This document shows positions 45,762 to 52,525 of a DNA stretch of 52,525 bases, piece after piece. Source of the stretch: Acidobacteriaceae bacterium. GTDB lineage: Bacteria; Acidobacteriota; Terriglobia; Terriglobales; Acidobacteriaceae. The translations under genes and the position numbers were made by a program. Positions within the stretch are counted from its first letter, which is position 1. The number at the start of each line of letters is the position of its first letter. The notes under the pieces are model-generated. The model made no database searches and was not told the origin of the DNA. It saw only the letters and a list, made by a program, of their open reading frames with translations. Where the stretch lies: assembly GCA_030038195.1 (NCBI GenBank), contig JASHPJ010000138.1:1-52525 (forward strand). The letters run 5' to 3'.

Positions 45762-46598
45762 CTACAGGCTGCCCTGCACCACCACGTTTTCAAGCGTGCC
45801 GATGGGATCGATGGCGATGCGAATCCGGTCGCCGGGCGCAAGCGTAAACGTGTCGGGCGGAACGATGCCGGTGCCCGTCATCAGATACGCGCCGGCTGGA
45901 AAACTGTTTTCGCGGAAGAGATATTCCACCAGCGCCGTGGGCTTGCGCTTGAGCTCGGCCAGCGTGGTTGCGCCGGAAAATTCGATCCTGCCGCTGCGCT
46001 CGATCTCGAGACGGATCGGCGTGGATGAAGGAAGCGGCTCGCTGCCCACCAGCACGCACGGCCCTAGTGCGCTCGAACGGTCGTAGACCTTGGCCTGTGG
46101 CAGGTAGAGCGGGTTTTCACCCTCGATGTCGCGCGCGCTCATGTCGTTGCCGACGGTGTAGCCGACGATCTGGCCGCGCGGATTGATTACGAGGGTCAGC
46201 TCCGGCTCCGGCACGGACCACTTTGCGTCGCTGCGGATGCGCACCGGCTCGCCGGGAGCGGCCACGCGGCCGGCCGTGGCCTTGAAAAACAGCTCGGGAC
46301 GCTCGGCGGAGTAGACGCGGTCGTAAAAGTCGCCGCCGCCCGCGTCTTTCGATTCGGCCATGCGCGCGTCACGGCTGCGGTAGTAGGTGACGCCCGCGGC
46401 CCACACTTCCTGGCTGCCGATGGGGGCGAGAATCGGCACGCCTGCAAAGCCGGCGCGATTGCCGCTGGAGGCAGTCGAGGCGAGATACGCGGCCAGGTCC
46501 TCGTGTGCAAGCAGCGCATCCCAGCTCGGCTCGGGCACGCGATATGCGCCGCCCTCGTGCTCAACAAAATTTCCCTTGCCGGTGCGGTAAAGCTTCAC
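45762..46598 (-). CDS. 2-keto-3-deoxy-pentonate dehydratase (FAH superfamily)
   Basis: 278 residues, FAH fold. The blocks [33 protein letters not shown] and [20 protein letters not shown] include the metal-binding Glu/Glu/Asp set and closely resemble the Sulfolobus 2-keto-3-deoxy-D-arabinonate dehydratase (KdaD) as I remember it. Reaction: 2-keto-3-deoxy-D-pentonate to 2-oxoglutarate semialdehyde, the third step of the Weimberg route. The start GTG 46598 overlaps the stop of the upstream dehydratase (GTGA), with GAGAGGAA ahead. Neighbours supply the steps before and after. Confidence 0.87.
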   Translation of the reverse strand: MKLYRTGKGNFVEHEGGAYRVPEPSWDALLAHEDLAAYLASTASSGNRAGFAGVPILAPIGSQEVWAAGVTYYRSRDARMAESKDAGGGDFYDRVYSAERPELFFKATAGRVAAPGEPVRIRSDAKWSVPEPELTLVINPRGQIVGYTVGNDMSARDIEGENPLYLPQAKVYDRSSALGPCVLVGSEPLPSSTPIRLEIERSGRIEFSGATTLAELKRKPTALVEYLFRENSFPAGAYLMTGTGIVPPDTFTLAPGDRIRIAIDPIGTLENVVVQGSL

Positions 46599-48499
46599 TC
46601 GTTCCTCTCCAGTCGCGCAACAATTCTGTCCACATCGTAGACGCAGCCGCCCCACACGCCGCCGCTGACCTGCACCAGAGCAGCCCACAGGCGCGTATCT
46701 TCAGGCAGCGCGGGATCGGGACGCAGGTCGGCGCGCGGAGTGCGCAGTGCGAGCCTGCGCGCTCCTTCTTCCGCATCAAAAATCCCGTTGCCTTCGCCCA
46801 CCAGGTTCACCGATCCCGAAAGCACCGCGCGGTCAATGACGATTGCAATCGTGTCGCCGTCGCGCACCTTGCCGATGGGGCCGTTGGCGAGCGCTTCCGG
46901 CGAGATGTGGCCGATGCACGCGCCGGTAGAAACTCCGCTGAAGCGCGCGTCCGTAAGCACGGCTACGTGCTTGCAGTGTGGAAGCTGTTTGAGCGCCGAG
47001 GTGATCTGGTAAATCTCCTGCATCCCCGCGCCAGCCGGACCGCCGCAGATGAGCACGATCACGTCGCCGTGTGCAACTTCACCGCTCTTGATGGCGCGAA
47101 TCGCCGCCGGCTCGGTGACGAAGACGCGCGCCGGGCCGACGTGCCGGTAGACGTTGTCTTCGCCCACGATGGATGAATCGATGGCCGTGCTCTTGATAAC
47201 CGAACCTTCCGGCGCGAGATTGCCCACGGGGAAGCAGACGGTCGGCGTCAATCCGTGCGCCCGCGCACGATCCGGAGCCATGATCACCTCGCCGGGATCG
47301 ATGCCGTCGAGCTGCTGCAGATTTTTTCGTAGTGCGATGCGCCGCTCGCTCTGCCGCCACCAGTCGAGGCACTCGCCAAGGGTTTCGCCGCTCACGGTGC
47401 GCACGCCGGTGTCGAGCAGTCCGGCGTCGCGCAGATGAAGCATCGCCTCCGGCACGCCGCCGGCCAGAAACACCTGCACCGTGGCAAAACCGCGTGGGCC
47501 GTTGGGTAGCGCGTCGACGATCCGCGGCACTGCGCGATTGACTTCGGTCCAGTCCGTTACCGATGGACGCGGCAAACCGGCTGCATGGGCAATTGCCGGC
47601 AGATGGATGAGCAGATTCGTGGAGCCGCCAAAGGCTGCGTGCACCACCATGGCATTGCGCACGGCAGCGGGCGTGAGGATGTCGCAGACGCCGAGATTCA
47701 CCTGGTGCAGCCGCAGCAGGGCGCGGGCCGAGCGGCGCGCCGCGTCGAGCCATACCGGCTGGCCTGACGGCGCGAGCGCCGTATGCGGCAGCGAGAGGCC
47801 CAGTGCTTCTGCCACCACCTGCGATGTTGCAGCCGTGCCGAGAAACTGGCAGCCGCCGCCGGGCGATGCGCAGGCGCGGCAGCCCACATCGGCCGCGTAC
47901 TCGAGTGTAATCTGCTGCTGCGCAAAGCGCGCGCCGATGGTCTGCACCTGGCCCGCGTCTTCGCCCTGCTCCGGCAACAGCGTGACGCCGCCGGGAACCA
48001 GCACCGCGGGCTTCGCGCCCGAAGAAGCCAGCGCCATCATCATCGCCGGCAGGCCCTTGTCGCAGGTAGCAACGCCCAGCGTGCCCTTGCCGGTGGGCAG
48101 TGAGCGCATCAGGCGGCGCAGCACCATGGCCGCGTCGTTGCGGTAGGGCAGCGAGTCCATCATGCCGGTGGTGCCCTGCGTGCGGCCGTCGCAAGGATCG
48201 GTGCAGGCGCCGGCAAAAGGCGTGGCCTGCAGCGACTTCAGCTCGCGCGCAGCTTCGGCCACTAGCAGGCCTACTTCCCAGTGCCCGGTGTGAAAGCCCA
48301 GTGCGACAGGCTCGCCGTTTTCGGCGCGCAAGCCGCCGTGCGTGCTCAGGATCAGGAACTCGGGATCGAGCAGCCGCCGCGGGTCCCAGCCCATGCCTGC
48401 GTTCTGTGTGAGCCCGAAGAGATTGCCGGAGGGCGCGGTGAGCAGCATCTCGGCAGTGATCGGCAGCGCGCCGGCGGGGCCGCGCGCATGCGTAGCCAC
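46595..48499 (-). CDS. D-xylonate dehydratase, YjhG/YagF type (IlvD/Edd family)
   Basis: 634 residues from GTG 48499. The match to YjhG/YagF runs end to end: [18 protein letters not shown] [32 protein letters not shown], the second Cys block [20 protein letters not shown] and [20 protein letters not shown]. The Cys residues hold an Fe-S cluster. It turns D-xylonate (or a related pentonate) into 2-keto-3-deoxy-pentonate. The start is doubtful: the codons upstream of the GTG still encode a family-like N-terminus ([16 protein letters not shown]) but have no ATG, GTG or TTG before the TGA further up. An ATC at 48554-48556, seven bases after AGAGGG, is a candidate. Confidence 0.87.
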   Translation of the reverse strand: MATHARGPAGALPITAEMLLTAPSGNLFGLTQNAGMGWDPRRLLDPEFLILSTHGGLRAENGEPVALGFHTGHWEVGLLVAEAARELKSLQATPFAGACTDPCDGRTQGTTGMMDSLPYRNDAAMVLRRLMRSLPTGKGTLGVATCDKGLPAMMMALASSGAKPAVLVPGGVTLLPEQGEDAGQVQTIGARFAQQQITLEYAADVGCRACASPGGGCQFLGTAATSQVVAEALGLSLPHTALAPSGQPVWLDAARRSARALLRLHQVNLGVCDILTPAAVRNAMVVHAAFGGSTNLLIHLPAIAHAAGLPRPSVTDWTEVNRAVPRIVDALPNGPRGFATVQVFLAGGVPEAMLHLRDAGLLDTGVRTVSGETLGECLDWWRQSERRIALRKNLQQLDGIDPGEVIMAPDRARAHGLTPTVCFPVGNLAPEGSVIKSTAIDSSIVGEDNVYRHVGPARVFVTEPAAIRAIKSGEVAHGDVIVLICGGPAGAGMQEIYQITSALKQLPHCKHVAVLTDARFSGVSTGACIGHISPEALANGPIGKVRDGDTIAIVIDRAVLSGSVNLVGEGNGIFDAEEGARRLALRTPRADLRPDPALPEDTRLWAALVQVSGGVWGGCVYDVDRIVARLERNE

Positions 48500-48721
48500 C
48501 TGCAGAAGCGCGGCGTCAGCCGTCTCCAGAATTTCCGCGAGTCCGATGGTTGCGATGGAAGAACCCTCTTGTGCGCCGGCGTAGACAGCGGCTCAAAGCC
48601 GCGCTCTGCGCGCGGGATGATTGTACCTTTCCACCGAGCAGGCGCGAAAGCGATTGGGCAGAATGCGAAACAGTGATGGCGCGATGCGTGCAGCCGCCGC
48701 GCGACGGCCGCGACGCGATTG

Positions 48722-50338
48722 TCAGCTTACCGGAGCCGCCACCGGAGCAGCGACCGCGTCGCGCGTGAACTGCCCATCGATCATGCGCCAGATGCCCAGC
48801 GGGTTTTCGTCCTTCAACTCGTCGGGCAGCGCGACCTGGAGAAAATTCTGGTAGCAAACCGGCCGCGCAAACCGGTAGATAGCCAGCGTACCCACAGACG
48901 TGGCGCGGCTGTCACTCGTCGCCGGGAACGGTCCGCCATGAATCATCGCATTCGAGACCTCAACGCCGGTGGGATAGCCGTTTACGATCAGCCTTCCCGC
49001 CTTGCGCTCGAGGGCCGCCAGCAGACCGGCGTGCGCCGTGATCTCGGCGTCCGTTCCGTGCACCGATGCAGTCAACTGGCCTTCCAGCGATTCGGCCAAA
49101 GCCATCAACTCCTGCGTGTCCTTGTAGCGGACGATGAGCGTGCTGGGCCCGAAGATCTCCCTGGCGAGATCGGGATCGGCGAGCAGGTTGCCACCGCTGG
49201 TCTGGAACAACGCCGGAGCGGCATAGGCTCCGCCGGAACCTGCGTGGGGCGCGCCCTGCGCCAGCATCTCCACGCGCTCGTCGGACTGGCGCAGAATCAT
49301 CCCGGTGTTGTGATTGCGGCAGATCGCGTCGGTGAGCATGACCGATGCGCCGGCCTGCTCCACCAGGAGCCGGAGCTCAGCCACCAGCATCTCGGCATGC
49401 TCGCCGCACGGCAGATAGACCAGTCCCGGCTTGGTGCACATCTGGCCCACGCCCAGCGTGAACGAGTTGAAGAGGCCGTTGGCGATCTCCGCGCCGCGCG
49501 CCTTCAGCGCCTCGGGCAGCACAAACAGCGGATTGGTGCTGCCCATCTCCATGAAACAGGGGATCGGCTCGGGACGCGCAGCGGCAATCCGCATGAGCGC
49601 GCGGCCGCCAGCGAGCGATCCAGTAAACCCGACGGCCTGGATGGCCGGGTGCGCAACCAGCAAACTGCCCACTTCAGTCCCGGCGTCGAAGAGCAGGGCA
49701 AAGGTTCCGGCCGGCAGGCCGCACGCGCGCACGCTGCGGCTCACTGCCTGACCCACCAGCTCGCTGGTGCCGGGATGCGCCGGATGCGCCTTCACAAGAA
49801 CCGGATTGCCGGCGGCAAGGGCTGAGGCCGTATCGCCTCCAGCTACCGAGAACGCCAACGGAAAATTGCTTGCGCCGAAGACGGCCACCGGTCCCAGCGG
49901 TCGGAGGACCGAACGGATATCGGCGCGCGGCAGCGGCTTGCGCTCGGGCTGCGCAAGATCAATGCGCGCATTGACCCACGAGCCTTCTTCAATCACCTGT
50001 GCGAAGACCCGGAACTGGTTCACCGTCCGCGCCAGCTCGCCCTTGAGCCGCGCCTCGGGCAGCCCGGATTCCTGGCCGGCTCGCTCGACCACCTGCGCGG
50101 CAATCGCTTCGAGGCCGTCGGCCACGTGGCGCAGAAAATGCGCGCGCTGGCGCGCCGGCGTTCTGCTGTAGACCGGGAACGCCTCTTCGGCCAGGCTGGC
50201 GGCGCGTTCCAGGTCCTCGCGCGAAGCGGAGGAGTAGGCCGGCTCAAGCCGGTCGCCGGTGGCCGGGTTGATGCCGGTGAAAGTGCTGCCGCTTCCCTGC
50301 TTCGGCTGGCCATTGATGATCGACTGTCCCTGCAGCAT
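48722..50338 (-). CDS. 2-oxoglutarate semialdehyde dehydrogenase
   Basis: 538 residues, ALDH superfamily, 2,5-dioxovalerate dehydrogenase type. The general-base Glu is in PCFMEMGSTNPLFVLPEALK and the nucleophile Cys in LGVGQMCTKPGLVYLPCG; FGASNFPLAFSVAGGDTASA lines the cofactor site. It oxidises 2-oxoglutarate semialdehyde to 2-oxoglutarate, feeding the TCA cycle. First gene of the sugar-acid cluster, about 165-220 bases upstream of the xylonate dehydratase and divergent from the ROK regulator. Confidence 0.92.
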   Translation of the reverse strand: MLQGQSIINGQPKQGSGSTFTGINPATGDRLEPAYSSASREDLERAASLAEEAFPVYSRTPARQRAHFLRHVADGLEAIAAQVVERAGQESGLPEARLKGELARTVNQFRVFAQVIEEGSWVNARIDLAQPERKPLPRADIRSVLRPLGPVAVFGASNFPLAFSVAGGDTASALAAGNPVLVKAHPAHPGTSELVGQAVSRSVRACGLPAGTFALLFDAGTEVGSLLVAHPAIQAVGFTGSLAGGRALMRIAAARPEPIPCFMEMGSTNPLFVLPEALKARGAEIANGLFNSFTLGVGQMCTKPGLVYLPCGEHAEMLVAELRLLVEQAGASVMLTDAICRNHNTGMILRQSDERVEMLAQGAPHAGSGGAYAAPALFQTSGGNLLADPDLAREIFGPSTLIVRYKDTQELMALAESLEGQLTASVHGTDAEITAHAGLLAALERKAGRLIVNGYPTGVEVSNAMIHGGPFPATSDSRATSVGTLAIYRFARPVCYQNFLQVALPDELKDENPLGIWRMIDGQFTRDAVAAPVAAPVS

Positions 50339-50818
50339 CGTTCACCACCCCTCAAGTCACCACCACGCGTATTCGCTCCGGCGCCGCGGCGTTCCAATTT
50401 TGGACTGCATGGCGATAAGACCGCTTCCAGGCACAGTTTACTCTCTGGCCATCCGAAGCGCCTGGCTGGAGGCCCGACTTACCAGACGGTGGAAGCCACC
50501 GGCACCGGCGGGCCGGCCTTGCCGCCAATCCCGTTGGACTTGATCACGAACTCGACGTTCCCGTTCCGCCATCCGGGAGGCGCGCTTTTCGTCATCTGCT
50601 GCAGTCGTGCCCTTGCGAGGCTGCGTTTCGCAGAGTTTCTCGTTCGTGCGTTTGCCCTGTCCATAGCGCCTGCGGAATAAGCCAACGCGCTCCTGCGTGA
50701 TAAGATCAGTGGCAACTCAGGCAGACGTTCCGATCTTACGCGGGAACATCCGGTTTGCCCCGGCCGATCCGGCGCTGGATTGATCATTGCGAGTTCATCG
50801 GAGTCTGAAAACCCTTCC
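50339..50818. other. 480-bp divergent regulatory gap
   Basis: Between the semialdehyde dehydrogenase and ROK genes. It holds an inverted repeat TAAGATC (50701-50707) / GATCTTA (50732-50738), extended by GCG/CGC flanks, and a small palindrome CCAA-TT-TTGG at 50394-50403; either could be an operator. A minus-strand frame of 113 codons (50479-50820) crosses it, but its composition and lack of recognisable motif do not support a gene. Confidence 0.45.
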
Positions 50819-51979
50819 ATGCCGACTGCTCACTTCCTTCCGAACAACCAGCAAAGCGCCTCCAACAAGATGCCGCGGCAGATCAACCGGAACCTGATCT
50901 TCAACCAGATCCGCACCCGGCAGCCCATCTCGCGGGCCGATCTGGCGCGCAGCTCGGGGCTGCAGAGAAGCACGGTGTCGCTCATCGTGGAGGAGCTGCT
51001 GGCCGAGCGCTGGATCGTGGAGGGCCCCACGGGACAGATTCCGCGTGGCCGCCGGCCTACGTTTCTGAACATCAATGGCCAGCGCGGCGTGCTGGCCGTG
51101 GACATTCATCCCGCGCAGACCACGCTGGCAGTGCTCGACCTGGGCGGCAAGATCCTGGCGCAGGACGTGGTGGTGCCTCCCGATAATCCCAAGAAAGTGG
51201 TCACCTCGATTGCCGACGCGGTGCGCAATATGATCGCCGCGCACAGCGACCGGTCCTTTGACGGCATCGGCATCAACCTTCCCGGCCGCTTCGATCCGCA
51301 GCTCGAGAAGTTTATCTTCGCTCCCAACATCGACTGGCCCGTCGGCCGCATCAAGACGCGCGTGGAGCAGGCCACGGGGCTGCTGGTGGTGGTGGACAAC
51401 GTGGCGAACGCCTGCGCGCTCTCCGAAATCTGGTTCGGCTACAGCGACAGCATGCACGACCTGGTGACCGTCAATGTATCCGAGGGCATCGGCACGGGCA
51501 TCATCGCCAACGGCCGGCTGCTGCGCGGGGAGGGCGGCGTGGCGGGCGAGTTTGGCCACGTGCAGCTCGATCCCAACGGCCTGCCCTGCGGCTGCGGCAG
51601 CCGCGGCTGCTGGGAGACCGTGGCCTCCAACCGGGCCGGCATGCGCTACTACAGCGAGGTTGCGCAAAAGCCGGCGCCTTCCTTCGATGCGATGCTCAGG
51701 CTGGCCGAGTCGGGCGATCCGGCGGCGAAGGAGGCCATCGACAGGATGTGCAAGGCTCTCGGCCGTGGCATGCACATGATCGCGTCGGCGCTGGCGCCCA
51801 GCGAGATCGTGGTGGTGGGCGACATTACCACCACTTGGCACATGACCGGACCGGCGATCGACGCCGAGATGCGCAAGAACCGGCTGGTCCGGGTACCCAA
51901 GCTGCGGCCTGCGCGCGGCGGCAACCAGGCTCGCCTGCGCTCTGCCGTTGCGCTGGTGATGAACGAGAACCTGCTTTAA
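50819..51979 (+). CDS. ROK-family transcriptional regulator (XylR-like)
   Basis: 386 residues: an N-terminal winged helix-turn-helix (about 15-75, NRNLIFNQIRTRQPISRADL, ARSSGLQRSTVSLIVEELLA), then a ROK sugar-kinase-like domain with the zinc motif GLPCGCGSRGCWETVASN at about 255-272. The catalytic Asp and phosphate loops are only partly kept (LPGRFDPQ), as usual for repressors. It probably senses a sugar or sugar acid and represses the divergent cluster. The frame opens at TTG 50780; ATG 50819 gives the usual length of tail before the HTH. Confidence 0.9.
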   Translation: MPTAHFLPNNQQSASNKMPRQINRNLIFNQIRTRQPISRADLARSSGLQRSTVSLIVEELLAERWIVEGPTGQIPRGRRPTFLNINGQRGVLAVDIHPAQTTLAVLDLGGKILAQDVVVPPDNPKKVVTSIADAVRNMIAAHSDRSFDGIGINLPGRFDPQLEKFIFAPNIDWPVGRIKTRVEQATGLLVVVDNVANACALSEIWFGYSDSMHDLVTVNVSEGIGTGIIANGRLLRGEGGVAGEFGHVQLDPNGLPCGCGSRGCWETVASNRAGMRYYSEVAQKPAPSFDAMLRLAESGDPAAKEAIDRMCKALGRGMHMIASALAPSEIVVVGDITTTWHMTGPAIDAEMRKNRLVRVPKLRPARGGNQARLRSAVALVMNENLL

Positions 51980-52004
51980 GCCACGCAGACGCCGTGCGCC
52001 CGGC

Positions 52005-52514
52005 TCATGGCAGCAGCAGCTCTCGGCGCGCGAACAGCCGGAACTCGTCCGAGTAGATGGACTCCAGCTTCTGCCAGGTCTCTCGCAGCAGCGACACGCG
52101 GCACCACCGCCGGAAGAGGCATACCCACCAGTCTGCGTGGGGTGAGGTCCGGTTGTCAGGAAACGCAAGCTCCAGATCGGTGTAGACCGTGTACATGAAG
52201 TCAAGCAGCGTGTTGGCAAACTGCCACGCGTAGTCCTTGCTCTGCGGCGGCGTCTCAGGCGGATCCCACAACACGGGACTGGGCAGCGACATGCGCTCGT
52301 CGTTAAGCCGTTCCGCCAGCCCGGCCAGCTCCGGGCGCTGCCGCAGCTCGGTGAGGATGGCGTGATACTGCTGCACATGCTGGCCGAGATACTGTTGCAT
52401 CTCCGGCGTGGGCGGATACCAGATCGAGTACATGTTCTTGAACAGCCCGGCGATCTCGCTGCGCTCCTTTACGCGGTCACAGTCGGGCTGCAGCGCGGGA
52501 CGGATTGCGGTCAT
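52005..52514 (-). CDS. Conserved-looking protein of unknown function
   Basis: 169 residues, soluble and rich in Trp, Tyr and Leu: LFKNMYSIWYPPTPEMQQYL, AWQFANTLLDFMYTVYTDLE and ADWWVCLFRRWCRVSLLRET. No signal peptide or membrane helix. I do not recognise the family; the pattern of aromatic-rich amphipathic helices suggests a small helical protein. It converges on the ROK gene with 25 bases between stops. The ATG lies 11 bases from the window end, so its promoter is not visible. Confidence 0.6.
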   Translation of the reverse strand: MTAIRPALQPDCDRVKERSEIAGLFKNMYSIWYPPTPEMQQYLGQHVQQYHAILTELRQRPELAGLAERLNDERMSLPSPVLWDPPETPPQSKDYAWQFANTLLDFMYTVYTDLELAFPDNRTSPHADWWVCLFRRWCRVSLLRETWQKLESIYSDEFRLFARRELLLP

Positions 52515-52525
52515 GGCGATGTGAT

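Noticed and set aside
50479-50820. 113-codon minus-strand frame in the ROK/dehydrogenase gap
   Set aside because: No ribosome site, no recognisable motif, covers the expected promoter region and ends without family features.

Overview
The window is a high-GC, gene-dense bacterial chromosome segment with about 50 protein genes and no rRNA, tRNA or CRISPR that I can see. The mix of genes points to an acidobacterium of the Terriglobia/Acidobacteriaceae type: F0 ATP synthase genes apart from F1, DUF4252 and other exported proteins typical of that group, a pyruvoyl arginine decarboxylase, a Weimberg-type sugar-acid cluster, and many short palindromic intergenic repeats. This assignment is inference from gene content and style, not from a marker search.

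Layout. 1-1.3 kb: end of a nadK-tlyA pair. 1.7-5.7 kb: a beta-propeller lipoprotein, a DUF92 membrane protein, a YdcF/SanA-like protein and a Sua5/YrdC protein. 5.9-8.0 kb: a TrmH-type rRNA methyltransferase overlapping rarA. 8.1-8.9 kb: a palindromic element next to a FitAB-type toxin-antitoxin pair. 9.0-12.5 kb: a redoxin, DsbD and a CoA-binding protein. 12.6-15.7 kb: prfB with its programmed frameshift, lnt and a 41-residue membrane protein. 16-18.5 kb: a large APC permease. 18.5-22.9 kb: a metallo-hydrolase, a radical SAM protein, a methyltransferase-bactofilin pair and an exported protein. 23-25 kb: atpZ-atpI-atpB-atpE. 25.3-27.7 kb: lysS and a YmdB-like phosphodiesterase. 27.7-30.3 kb: two exported proteins. 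30.6-33.4 kb: metY-metX behind a leader region. 33.4-36.9 kb: ubiX, purB, a glutaredoxin, a DUF985 cupin and tadA. 36.9-39.8 kb: aguA, aguB and pyruvoyl arginine decarboxylase, which together cover arginine to putrescine through agmatine. 40-44.2 kb: DUF4252, icd, an orphan barstar-like gene, mdh and phoU. 44.4-52 kb: a sugar-acid oxidation module (transporter, keto-deoxy-pentonate dehydratase, xylonate dehydratase, ketoglutarate semialdehyde dehydrogenase) divergent from a ROK-family repressor.

The most interesting item is the region in front of metY-metX. A good promoter is followed, at the expected transcription start, by a 30-codon reading frame with four Met and three Cys codons. A strong intrinsic terminator comes next, and a segment just after the Met/Cys codons can pair with the terminator's 5' arm. 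This looks like ribosome-mediated transcription attenuation of methionine synthesis with a leaderless leader peptide. Other points of note are four families of palindromic or MITE-like repeats, a 42-base palindromic insertion kept in frame in prfB, an AT-rich orphan barstar gene lodged between icd and mdh, and a xylonate dehydratase whose conserved N-terminus seems to begin upstream of any ordinary start codon.
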